This document shows, piece after piece, positions 17,676 to 27,161 of a stretch of DNA of 64,000 nt. The position numbers and the translations under genes were made by a program. Location: the NCBI RefSeq assembly GCF_900460065.1, contig NZ_UAVD01000025.1:62001-126000 (forward strand). Direction: 5' to 3'. The notes beneath the pieces were generated by a model that was not told where the DNA came from, searched no databases, and saw only the letters and a program-made list of their open reading frames with translations. Source of the stretch: Streptomyces griseus (GTDB lineage: Bacteria > Actinomycetota > Actinomycetes > Streptomycetales > Streptomycetaceae). Every line of letters begins with the position of its first letter. The stretch's first letter is position 1.

Positions 17676-18527
17676 GTGAGCAATACCTATGGCGAATGGT
17701 TGAAGGCGCAGCGCGAAGCGGCCGGACTGACCCAGCAGGAGCTGGCGGACCTGGCGTTCATGACCCGGTCCCATATCGCACACATCGAGGCCGGGCGTCG
17801 CATGCCGAGCGGGGAGGATGCGCAGCGACTGGACAGGGCGCTGGGCACGGGGAACGTGCTCACGAGTTTCCGGCCGGGAGCGGAGGACGACGGAGTCCTC
17901 GCGGACTACTTCAGCGCGGCGCGGCATCTCGAACAGCAGGCGACGATGATCCGCGAGTTCGCCCTGTCCTTTCTCCCGGGCATCCTCCAGACCGAGGCGT
18001 ACGCACGCACTGTTCTCGGGATGGCATTCCCACCGCCGAGTCCGACGGAATGTGACAAGGCCGTCGTCGCACGGCTGAAGCGCGCAGAGATCTTCCAGGG
18101 CGCCAGGGCACCTGTGGTCTGGGCGATCTTGGACGAATCATCGCTTCGGCGTCCGATCGGTGGACCGAAGGTCATGGCGGACCAGTTGGACCACATCATT
18201 GCGCTCACCGAGGCGAAGCTCGTCCGCACCCACGTGCTCCCGATGTCGCTCGGATTCCACTCATTGCTGGAAGGCATGCTGACGTTGATGTGGTTCGACG
18301 ACCAGCCGCCAGTCGCCTACAGCGAAGGAGTGCGAGCAGGGAAGTTGCACGAATCGCCGGCCGTGGTCGAGGCACTTCAGAGCCGTTACGCTCTTGCACT
18401 GAGCGACTCCCTGTCACGAGAAGAGTCCTTGGCAGTGGTGAAGGCGACAGCGAAGGGCTACAGAGAACATGGCTACCCTGACCGACTCCTCTCTCACCCG
18501 CTGGCGCAAGTCCTCCCACAGCGGTAG
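17676..18527 (+). CDS. XRE-family regulator with DUF5753 (WhiJ-like)
   Basis: A 283-residue DNA-binding protein. The N-terminal XRE helix-turn-helix (residues 5-60: LKAQREAAGLTQQELADLAFMTRSHIAHIEAGRRMPSGE) is followed by the DUF5753 domain (about 90-275: EQQATMIREFALSFLPGILQTEAYAR ... HVLPMSLGFHSLLEGMLTLM). Start GTG 17676 with GGGAG upstream. It overlaps the following DUF397 gene by 59 bp in a different frame. This is the arrangement of the WhiJ-family loci of Streptomyces, which influence development and antibiotic production, with the small DUF397 protein modulating the regulator. Confidence 0.93.
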   Translation: MSNTYGEWLKAQREAAGLTQQELADLAFMTRSHIAHIEAGRRMPSGEDAQRLDRALGTGNVLTSFRPGAEDDGVLADYFSAARHLEQQATMIREFALSFLPGILQTEAYARTVLGMAFPPPSPTECDKAVVARLKRAEIFQGARAPVVWAILDESSLRRPIGGPKVMADQLDHIIALTEAKLVRTHVLPMSLGFHSLLEGMLTLMWFDDQPPVAYSEGVRAGKLHESPAVVEALQSRYALALSDSLSREESLAVVKATAKGYREHGYPDRLLSHPLAQVLPQR

Positions 18528-18681
18528 CGAGTCGGGCAGCTGCCTCGAAGTGCAGGACCACCACCCCACCTCCGTCCCCGTCCGCGACTCCAAGGTCCCC
18601 GGCGGGCCGTCCCTGCTCATCCCCGCCGCCGGGTGGGCCTCCTTCGTGGACGCGGTCAAGCGCGGAGCCCTCTCCGCCTGA
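18469..18681 (+). CDS. DUF397 protein
   Basis: A 70-residue protein with the full DUF397 signature: RWRKSSHSGSESGSCLEVQD, VPVRDSKVPGGPSLLIPAAGWASFVDAVKRG. DUF397 proteins are actinobacterial and almost always encoded next to XRE/DUF5753 regulators; BldB belongs to this group. Its ATG lies inside the end of the regulator gene (59-bp overlap), so translation is probably coupled. Confidence 0.95.
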   Translation: MATLTDSSLTRWRKSSHSGSESGSCLEVQDHHPTSVPVRDSKVPGGPSLLIPAAGWASFVDAVKRGALSA

Positions 18682-18712
18682 CCCGGAGGCCGGGCGGAGG
18701 GGGCCCCTGGCC

Positions 18713-21091
<2,379 letters not shown>

Positions 21092-21110
21092 GCTCGTCGT
21101 CTCTCCATTA

Positions 21111-21199
21111 CTGGTGCGCGGAGCCTGCTGGTGCGGGGCCCTGCTGGTACGGCTCGTGGGACTGGTGCGGGCGCCCGCCGGTGCGCGGAGCCTACTGGT
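21111..21199. repeat. 22-bp direct repeat upstream of the UvrA2 gene
   Basis: CTGGTGCGCGGAGCCTGCTG at 21111-21130 recurs as CCGGTGCGCGGAGCCTACTG at 21178-21197 (two differences, 67 bp apart), with shorter CTGGTRCG fragments between. It lies in the leader of the leftward UvrA2-like gene, so either a regulator-binding array or a duplication. Confidence 0.5.
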
Positions 21200-21207
21200 C
21201 GTGCGTG

Positions 21208-21237
21208 GGGGCCGGGGCCGGTTTCGGCCCCGGCCCC
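21208..21237 (-). terminator. Hairpin terminator downstream of VOC gene
   Basis: A perfect 13-bp stem (GGGGCCGGGGCCG / CGGCCCCGGCCCC) around a GTTT loop, about 20 bases past the stop of the leftward VOC gene. Confidence 0.75.
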
Positions 21238-21257
21238 GGTGGGGCGGCGGGCTGGTG

Positions 21258-21671
21258 CTACTTCTTGGCCTGGGTGATGCGGAGCATGTTGCCCGCGGGG
21301 TCGCGGAAGGCGCAGTCGCGGACGCCGTACGGCTGGTCGATCGGCTCCTGGAGGACCTCTCCGCCCGCCGCGCGGACCTTCTCGAAGGCCTCGTCGACGT
21401 CCTCGGAGGAGAGGATCACGCCGCGCAGCATCCCCTTGGCGAGCAGCTCGGCCATGGTCCGGCGGTCGGCTTCCGGGGCGTTCGGGTCAGCGAGCGGGGG
21501 TTCGAGGACGATCTCCACGTCGGGCTGTGCGGGAGACCCGACGGTCACCCAGCGCATGCCTTCGAATCCGACGTCGTTGCGCACCTCCATTCCCAGGGCG
21601 TCGCGGTAGAAGGCGAGCGCCTTGTCGTGGTCGTCGACGGCGATGAAGCACTGCGAGAGCTTGATGTCCAT
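21258..21671 (-). CDS. VOC-family (glyoxalase/bleomycin-resistance-like) protein
   Basis: A 137-residue vicinal-oxygen-chelate protein: two beta-alpha-beta-beta-beta modules, with FIAVDDHDKALAFYRDALGMEVRNDVGF at the start and VRDCAFRDPAGNMLRITQ at the end. ATG 21671 is chosen. It lies 10 bp downstream of a short AraC regulator on the same strand, so the two are probably co-transcribed. Whether it isomerises or cleaves a substrate or only binds a drug cannot be judged; metal ligands are incomplete because the usual first His is replaced (FIAVDDHDK). Confidence 0.9.
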   Translation of the reverse strand: MDIKLSQCFIAVDDHDKALAFYRDALGMEVRNDVGFEGMRWVTVGSPAQPDVEIVLEPPLADPNAPEADRRTMAELLAKGMLRGVILSSEDVDEAFEKVRAAGGEVLQEPIDQPYGVRDCAFRDPAGNMLRITQAKK

Positions 21672-21681
21672 GCGTTTCACG

Positions 21682-22101
21682 CTACGGGCGGGGCTTGCGA
21701 TCCGCTTCTCCATTCCTGACCGGTCGGGTGAGCATCTTGGCGACGCACGCCGGGATGGTCTCGCCCGCGTCGTGGGGGCGGGCCCGGTAGGCGCTCGGGC
21801 TCTCGCCGACCAGCTCGGTGAAGCGTGAGCTGAACGAGCCCAGTGACGTACAGCCGACGGCGAAGCAGACGTCCGTGACCGACAGGTCGCCCCGGCGCAG
21901 CAGCGCCTTGGCCCGCTCGATGCGGCGGGTCATGAGGTAGCTGTACGGGGTCTCGCCGAAGGCCGCCCGGAAGGTGCGGGAGAAGTGGCCGGGCGACATC
22001 AGCGCGGCGCGGGCCAGCGAGGGCACGTCGAGGGGTTCGGCGTACTCGCGGTCCATGCGGTCGCGGGCCCGGCGCAGCCGGGCCAGGTCCTCCAGCCTCA
22101 C
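21682..22101 (-). CDS. Short AraC-family regulator (HTH domain only)
   Basis: A 139-residue protein consisting essentially of an AraC HTH domain: LDVPSLARAALMSPGHFSRTFRAAFGETPYSYLMTRRIERAKALLRRGDLSVTDVCFAVGCTSLGSFSSRFTELVGESPSAYR. No sensor domain is present. The GTG start at 22101 has AAGGA just upstream. It is the first gene of a two-gene unit with the VOC protein 10 bp downstream, an arrangement in which the regulator usually controls itself and the VOC gene. Confidence 0.93.
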   Translation of the reverse strand: MRLEDLARLRRARDRMDREYAEPLDVPSLARAALMSPGHFSRTFRAAFGETPYSYLMTRRIERAKALLRRGDLSVTDVCFAVGCTSLGSFSSRFTELVGESPSAYRARPHDAGETIPACVAKMLTRPVRNGEADRKPRP

Positions 22102-22182
22102 TCCTTCACCCTCCCACGGCCGCCGGCGCCCGGCGCGTCCCGCCGGGGCGGCACCCGGCCACCCCGCGCGCTCGGCGACCGG

Positions 22183-22539
22183 TCACCACTCGCGCTCGGC
22201 GATCAGCTCCTCCGGGTCCGCGTCCGCGAACCCGTACGCCGTCGCGATGATCCAGAAGGCCTCGCCTATCTCCTCGCGGGCGACCGTCTCGATCTCGCTG
22301 CCCGCCGCCTCGAACTCCGCCTCCAGGTCGTTGAAGGCCCGGGTCGGCGCGGCGGTCAGCGCGTACAGGGCGGCGAGGTCCGCGGGCCTCTCGGCCTCGA
22401 TCCGCTCGCACAGGGCGCGCAGGATCGCCGTGCCCTTGTCCAGGACGTGGTCGGGGAAGTAGTCGTCCTCGTACAGCAGGGCCAGGAAGGCGTACTGCGC
22501 GAGCCGCTCGTTGGTGATGGTCACGGTGGTCTCCCCCAT
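22183..22539 (-). CDS. DUF5713 family protein
   Basis: A 118-residue acidic helical protein matching the DUF5713 pattern: YAFLALLYEDDYFPDHVLDKGTAILRALCERIEAERPADLAALYALT, then FNDLEAEFEAAGSEIETVAREEIGEAFWIIATAYGF and ELIAEREW. Function unknown. Start ATG 22539. It is divergent from the acyl-CoA dehydrogenase gene across a 239-bp region that holds a palindromic regulatory site. Confidence 0.88.
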   Translation of the reverse strand: MGETTVTITNERLAQYAFLALLYEDDYFPDHVLDKGTAILRALCERIEAERPADLAALYALTAAPTRAFNDLEAEFEAAGSEIETVAREEIGEAFWIIATAYGFADADPEELIAEREW

Positions 22540-22701
22540 GCGTTCCGTGCGTTCCGTCGCCGTCGTTCCGATACTCCCCCACGCCACTGACAACCGGCCC
22601 GCGCGCGGGTGGCGGGGGTGCGGTGCGCACCGGGCGTCCGCGTGCCGAGCATCACCCTGGACAGCGACCACAACCGGCGGGTAACTTCGAAGGGAGTCTG
22701 A

Positions 22702-22743
22702 GCAAGCGCTTAGCCGCATATCGCGGGTGTCGCATACCGCGAG
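22702..22743 (+). promoter_or_regulatory. Palindrome and direct repeat upstream of acyl-CoA dehydrogenase gene
   Basis: GCAAGCGCTTAGC at 22702-22714 contains the perfect core AAGCGCTT, typical of TetR/FadR-like operators of fatty-acid genes. It is followed by a direct repeat CGCATATCGCGGG / CGCATACCGCGAG (22715-22727, 22731-22743). Together they sit 36-77 bp before the GTG start. Confidence 0.45.
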
Positions 22744-22778
22744 TTCCGCGAACCGACTGCCGACCTAGGAGGCATCCC

Positions 22779-23936
22779 GTGCGCCGTACGGTATTCAACG
22801 AGGACCACGAGGCGTTCCGGGAGACCATCCGCGCCTTCATCGCGGCCGAGGTCGTGCCGGTCTACGACGAGTGGTTCGCCGCGGGGCAGGCGCCGCGCGA
22901 CTTCTACCTCAAGCTGGGCGAGCTGGGCGTCTTTGGCATCGAGGTCGACGAGGAGTACGGCGGCGCGGGCATCGACTCGCACAAGTACGAGGCCGTCATC
23001 TACGAGGAGACCGCCCGTGCGGGCGTCTCCTTCGGCGGCTCCGGCGTCCACACGCTGCTCGGCCTCCCGTACATCAAGATGCTGGCCACCGGCGAGCAGA
23101 AGAAGCGCTGGCTGCCGAAGTTCGCGACCGGTGAGGAGATGTGGGCCCTCGCGATGACCGAGCCCGGCACCGGCTCCGACGTCGCGGGCATGAAGACCAC
23201 CGCCAAGCTCTCCGAGGACGGCACGCACTACGTCCTCAACGGTGCGAAGACCTTCATCACCGGCGGCGTCCACGCCGACCGCGTCATCGTCTGCGCCCGT
23301 ACCGCCGCCCCGCGCGAGGACGACCGCCGCTTCGGCATCTCCCTCTTCGCCGTCGACACGAAGTCCGAGGGCTACTCGGTCGGCCGCAAGCTCGACAAGC
23401 TGGGCCTGAAGGTCTCCGACACGGCCGAGCTGGCGTTCGTCGACGTCAAGGTCCCGGTCGAGGACCTCATGGGCGAGGAGAACAAGGGCTTCGGCTACCT
23501 CGGCACCAACCTGGCGTCCGAGCGCTGGGGCATCGCCTTCGGCGCGTACGCCCAGGCCGCCGCGGCCGTCCGGTTCGCCAAGGAGTACGTCCAGGACCGC
23601 ACGGTCTTCGGCAAGACCGTCGCCTCGTTCCAGAACACCAAGTTCGAGCTGGCCGCTTGCCAGGCCGAGGTGGACGCGGCCCAGGCCGTCGCCGACCGCG
23701 CGCTGGAGGCCCTGGACGCCGGTGAGCTGACGGCGGCCGAGGCCGCTTCCGCGAAGCTGTTCTGCACCGAGGTCGCGCACCGCGTCATCGACCGCTGCCT
23801 CCAGCTGCACGGCGGCTACGGCTTCATGAACGAGTACCCGATCGCCCGCCTGTACGCGGACAACCGGGTCAACCGCATCTACGGCGGCACCAGCGAGGTC
23901 ATGAAGTCGATCATCGCCAAGTCCATGGGCCTGTAG
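22779..23936 (+). CDS. Acyl-CoA dehydrogenase (base at the IVD/LCAD position)
   Basis: A 385-residue FAD flavoenzyme that introduces the alpha-beta double bond into acyl-CoA. It has the substrate/FAD motifs WALAMTEPGTGSDVAGMKTTA, the C-terminal LQLHGGYGFMNEYPIARLYADNRVNRIYGGTSEVMKSIIAKSMGL, and DRTVFGK. The usual catalytic Glu of the C-terminal motif (xEGTxE) is Gly here (IYGGTSE). A Glu at residue 248 (ASERWGI) aligns with the catalytic base of isovaleryl- and long-chain acyl-CoA dehydrogenases, so that base position is likely. The start is GTG 22779 with a strong AGGAGG. A thioesterase gene follows 18 bp downstream. Confidence 0.95.
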   Translation: MRRTVFNEDHEAFRETIRAFIAAEVVPVYDEWFAAGQAPRDFYLKLGELGVFGIEVDEEYGGAGIDSHKYEAVIYEETARAGVSFGGSGVHTLLGLPYIKMLATGEQKKRWLPKFATGEEMWALAMTEPGTGSDVAGMKTTAKLSEDGTHYVLNGAKTFITGGVHADRVIVCARTAAPREDDRRFGISLFAVDTKSEGYSVGRKLDKLGLKVSDTAELAFVDVKVPVEDLMGEENKGFGYLGTNLASERWGIAFGAYAQAAAAVRFAKEYVQDRTVFGKTVASFQNTKFELAACQAEVDAAQAVADRALEALDAGELTAAEAASAKLFCTEVAHRVIDRCLQLHGGYGFMNEYPIARLYADNRVNRIYGGTSEVMKSIIAKSMGL

Positions 23937-23954
23937 AGGGGTTACGTTCCCTCG

Positions 23955-24839
23955 ATGAACGAGAGTCCCGACCCCCTGCTCGATCTGCTCCACCTGCTCG
24001 ACCTGGAGCGGATCGAGCGGGACATCTTCCGGGGCGTGAGCCGCAGTTCGCTCGTGCCCCGGGTGTTCGGCGGCCAGGTCGCGGCCCAGGCGCTCGTCGC
24101 CGCGGGCCGCACCGTCCCCGACGACCGGTCCGCCCACTCCCTGCACGCGTACTTCCTGCGGGCGGGCGACCCGGGCGCGCCCATCGTCTACACCGTCGAC
24201 CGCATCCGCGACGGGCGGTCCTTCACCACCCGCCGCGTCGTCGCCGTCCAGCACGGGCAGCCGATCTTCCACCTCTCGGCGTCCTTCCAGACGTACGAGG
24301 AGGGCATGGAGCACCAGGCGCCGATGCCCGCCGCCCCGGACCCGGAGACCCTGCCGACGGCGGCCGAGATGCTGCCCCGCTACGCGGACCGCTTCAGCGA
24401 TCCGGGCGTCGTGGACCGGCTGATCGAGGCGCGGGCCGCGGTGGACCTGCGGTACGTGGACGCGCCGCCGTTCGGCACGGTCGGCGAGGCGCGCGAACCC
24501 CGGTCCCAGGTCTGGTTCCGGACGAACGGCAAGCTCGCGGACGATCCGCTGCTCCACGTCTGCCTGGCGACCTACGTCTCCGACATGACCCTGCTCGACT
24601 CGGTGCTCCTCGCCCACGGGCGGGGCGGCTGGGCGGTCGGGGACGTGGTCGGCGCCAGCCTGGACCACGCGATGTGGTTCCACCGGCCGTTCCGGGCGGA
24701 CGAATGGCTGCTGTACGACCAGGAGTCCCCGTCGGCCTCCGGCGGGCGCGGCCTGGGCCAGGCCCGTATCCACACCGCCGACGGGCGTCTCGCGATCACC
24801 GTCATCCAGGAAGGCGTCGTCCGCGTCCCGAGGGCATGA
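23955..24839 (+). CDS. Acyl-CoA thioesterase II (TesB family)
   Basis: A 294-residue double-hotdog thioesterase hydrolysing acyl-CoA to free acid and CoA. It shows the family blocks LVPRVFGGQVAAQALVAAGRTV and SLHAYFLRAGDPGAPIVYTVDRIRDGRSFTTRRVVAVQHGQPIFHLSASFQ in the first hotdog. The second hotdog has LATYVSDMTLLDSVL, ASLDHAMWFHRPFRADEWLLYDQESPSASGGRG, the region of the catalytic Asp/Thr/Gln triad. ATG 23955, 18 bp after the acyl-CoA dehydrogenase gene, almost certainly co-transcribed. It probably balances the acyl-CoA pool during fatty-acid or branched-chain oxidation. Confidence 0.95.
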   Translation: MNESPDPLLDLLHLLDLERIERDIFRGVSRSSLVPRVFGGQVAAQALVAAGRTVPDDRSAHSLHAYFLRAGDPGAPIVYTVDRIRDGRSFTTRRVVAVQHGQPIFHLSASFQTYEEGMEHQAPMPAAPDPETLPTAAEMLPRYADRFSDPGVVDRLIEARAAVDLRYVDAPPFGTVGEAREPRSQVWFRTNGKLADDPLLHVCLATYVSDMTLLDSVLLAHGRGGWAVGDVVGASLDHAMWFHRPFRADEWLLYDQESPSASGGRGLGQARIHTADGRLAITVIQEGVVRVPRA

Positions 24840-24914
24840 CCCGTCCCCGGGGGGGGCGACGCGTCCTCGGGGATGAGCACCACCTGAAGCGCCATTTCGG
24901 ACATACTCCCCACC

Positions 24915-25883
24915 ATGGGTGACGCGGAAGCGGGCAGTGGGGCCGAGGGCGGGGAGTCCACGTTCACCGTGATCGTGGCGGCCGGCGCCAACCTCGGCAT
25001 CGCCGTGGCGAAGGCCGTCGCCGGGCTGATCAGCGGCTCCAGCGCGATGCTGTCCGAGGCGGCCCACTCGGTCGCCGACACCGTCACCGAGGTGATGCTC
25101 CTCGCCGCGCTCAAGCGGAGCGGGAAGCCGGCCGACGAGGACCACCCGCTGGGCCACGGCCCCGAACGCTACATCTGGGCGATGCTCGCCTCCATCGCCA
25201 CGTTCGTCGGCGGGGCCGTCTTCTCGATCTACGACGGAGTCCACACCCTGGTCGCGGGCGAGGAGTTGGGCGACCCGCTCGTCTCCTACCTCGTCCTCGG
25301 CGTCGCCTTCCTCCTGGAGGGCTACTCCCTGCGCACCGGGGTCAAGCAGGTGCGGCGCGAGGCGGCGCGGCTGCGGGTGCCGGACACGTACTACCTGCGC
25401 CACACCCCGGACACGGCGGTGAAGGCCGTCGTGATGGAGGACTCGGCGGCCCTGATCGGGCTGCTGCTGGCGGCGGGCGGACTGCTCGGCGGGCAGCTCT
25501 CGGGCTCGGGCGTCTGGGACGGGATCGCGTCCTGCCTGATCGGGCTGCTGCTCGTGTACGTGGCCTGGGTGCTCGGCCGCACCAACGCGCAACTGCTCAT
25601 CGGGCGTCCGCTGCCCCCGGCGATGCGGGCGGGGGTGCGCGAGGAGCTGCTGTCGGTGCCGCACATCGTGGACGTGCTGGAGCTGACCACGCTCATCCAG
25701 GGACCGACCGAGATCCTGATCGCCGCGAAGATCGACTTCCGGGACATGGCCACCGCGGCGGAGGTCGAATGGGCCTGCGAGGAGGCGGAGGCCCAGTTGC
25801 GCGAGCGGTTCCCCTCGATCCAGCGGGTCTATCTGGACCCCACGCCGGGGCGCGCGCAGCGTCTGCGGCGCCCCGGCCCCTGA
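24915..25883 (+). CDS. Cation diffusion facilitator (CDF) metal transporter
   Basis: A 322-residue membrane protein with six predicted helices (about residues 15-230) and a C-terminal cytosolic metal-binding ferredoxin-like domain. Family motifs: SSAMLSEAAHSVADTVTEVMLL in helix 2 (H and D metal ligands) and DEDHPLGHGPERYIWAMLAS before helix 3, then the helix-5 HTPDTAVKAVVMEDSAALIGL. Such proteins export divalent metals (Zn, Mn, Fe, Ni) in exchange for protons. ATG 24915, with CATACT 8-9 bases upstream suggesting a leaderless transcript. Specificity cannot be fixed from the motifs. Confidence 0.94.
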   Translation: MGDAEAGSGAEGGESTFTVIVAAGANLGIAVAKAVAGLISGSSAMLSEAAHSVADTVTEVMLLAALKRSGKPADEDHPLGHGPERYIWAMLASIATFVGGAVFSIYDGVHTLVAGEELGDPLVSYLVLGVAFLLEGYSLRTGVKQVRREAARLRVPDTYYLRHTPDTAVKAVVMEDSAALIGLLLAAGGLLGGQLSGSGVWDGIASCLIGLLLVYVAWVLGRTNAQLLIGRPLPPAMRAGVREELLSVPHIVDVLELTTLIQGPTEILIAAKIDFRDMATAAEVEWACEEAEAQLRERFPSIQRVYLDPTPGRAQRLRRPGP

Positions 25884-25955
25884 CCGCCCGCCTCCGGCGC
25901 TCCGCGCGCCCCGGACCCGGAGAGGGAAGGCCCTGTGGGCGTGCCGCCGACGGCC

Positions 25956-26792
25956 CTACGCTGCGGGCTCCCCCACCGGCTGCGCTGGCTCCGCGGGCTC
26001 GACCGGCTCCGCCTCCAGCAGCCCCGCCGCGTGCAGCAGGTAGTCCGTCATCGGGTCGTAGAAGCGCGGGTCGGTGACGTGGTCGTCCAGCGGGACGGTG
26101 ACCTGGAGGGTGCCCTCCGCCTCGGCGAGGAACAGGGCCGGGTCGTTGCAGTCCGCGTAGCCGATCGCGTCCAGCCCCCGCTGTCCCGCGCAGCCCGCCC
26201 AGCCGTGGTCGGCGACGACCAGGTCGGGCAGCGGGCGGCCCTGGTGGGCCATGGCGTCCAGGATGGCGGCCATCGGGGCCGGGGAGTGGGTGTGCCACAG
26301 GGTCGCGCCGCGTTCCAGCATCGCCACGTCGGCGAACTGGAAGACCATGCCCTCGTCCGCGATCAGCCCGGACGGGATGCGGACGATCTCGCAGCCCGCG
26401 CGGCGCAGCGCGTCCGCCGTCTGCCGGTGCACGTCCAGCAGGCCGCCGGGGTGCCCGGTGGCGAACAGGACCCGCTCGCGGCCGTCGGCGGCCTTGCGCA
26501 GCCGGGCCGCCATCCGCTCCAGGGCGTCGACCGTCAGCTCCGGGTCGATGGTGTCCTGGCCCTGCCGGTGCGCGGGGTCGTCGTTGACGCCGCAGCGCTC
26601 GGCCATCACGGCGAGCACGTCCTGCTCGTCGGTCCAGCGGTCACCCAGCTCCAGGCCCAGCCAGTAGTGGCGGTCGCCGTTGGCGAGCTTGCGGTAGTGG
26701 GAGAGGTTGTTGTCGCGTGGCGTGGCCACGTCCCCCGCGATACGCGTACGGACGAGGTGGTCGACGAGGGCGGCGCGGCTGGGTATCGGCAT
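25956..26792 (-). CDS. Conserved actinobacterial protein, sometimes labelled phosphatase
   Basis: A 278-residue soluble protein with strong internal conservation but no fold motif I can name. Blocks are RTRIAGDVATPRDNNLSHYRKLANGDRHYWLGLELGDRW, RVLFATGHPGGLLDVHRQTADALRRAGCEIVRIP, ATLWHTHSPAPMAAILDAM and PDLVVADHGWAGCAGQRGLDAIGYADCNDPALFLAEAEGTLQVTVPLDDHV. The paired GHPGG and DHGWAGC loops with alternating alpha/beta pattern suggest a Rossmannoid enzyme with two substrate-binding halves. Close relatives in Streptomyces carry the label phosphatase; I see no classical phosphatase signature. Start ATG 26792; the low-complexity EPVEPAEPAQPVGEPAA tail is variable. Confidence 0.82.
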   Translation of the reverse strand: MPIPSRAALVDHLVRTRIAGDVATPRDNNLSHYRKLANGDRHYWLGLELGDRWTDEQDVLAVMAERCGVNDDPAHRQGQDTIDPELTVDALERMAARLRKAADGRERVLFATGHPGGLLDVHRQTADALRRAGCEIVRIPSGLIADEGMVFQFADVAMLERGATLWHTHSPAPMAAILDAMAHQGRPLPDLVVADHGWAGCAGQRGLDAIGYADCNDPALFLAEAEGTLQVTVPLDDHVTDPRFYDPMTDYLLHAAGLLEAEPVEPAEPAQPVGEPAA

Positions 26793-27024
26793 GGACCCAT
26801 TGTGCCGTCCGGTGTGCGGGGCGTGCCCGGTGTCCTGTCCGGCGGGCGGGGGTGCCGGGCGTTCCGTCCGGCGGAGGGTGCGCCTCCACCCCGGGCGGGC
26901 GGTCCGGTGGTCGGCGGTGCGTCCGGGCCGGCGTCCGGTCCGGCAAGTCTTCCGGGACTGTTCACCCCCGCGTGACCTGCCTCTTCCTCCTTCGGGCGGC
27001 CGTCGGGCTCGAATAGGACCACCA

Positions 27025-27040
27025 AGAGGTCTGGACCAAT
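27025..27040 (+). promoter_or_regulatory. DasR-like box (dre), site 1
   Basis: AGAGGTCTGGACCAAT matches the palindromic DasR consensus ACTGGTCTAGACCAGT at 12 of 16 positions, including the GGTCT-N2-ACC core. It lies 122-137 bp before the GT2 start. Confidence 0.5.
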
Positions 27041-27092
27041 TGAGTCGCGCCAAACCGGTGTCCGATTCTCTCCGTCGGGGCGCTCTCGGCCA

Positions 27093-27108
27093 AGTGGTCT
27101 ATACCTTT
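27093..27108 (+). promoter_or_regulatory. DasR-like box (dre), site 2
   Basis: AGTGGTCTATACCTTT matches the DasR consensus at 12 of 16 positions with a strong left half (TGGTCTA). It lies 54-69 bp upstream of the GT2 start, where repressor binding would block the promoter. Confidence 0.5.
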
Positions 27109-27161
27109 GACATTAGGGTGGGCCACCTGAAACGGGCACATAGACAGCCGTGGGGGGCTTT

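Larger units (their letters stand above)
26793..27161. other. 369-bp divergent regulatory region before the polysaccharide synthase
   Basis: No gene. The left part is very GC-rich. The right 170 bases are AT-richer and hold two DasR-like boxes (listed separately) and the likely promoter of the GT2 gene, for example GACATT at 27109-27114. I looked for a cyclic-di-GMP riboswitch, as expected before a cellulose-synthase-like gene, and found none. Confidence 0.5.

Noticed and set aside
26793..27161. Cyclic-di-GMP riboswitch before the GT2 gene
   Set aside because: None of the conserved GEMM sequence blocks or a matching two-stem fold could be found.
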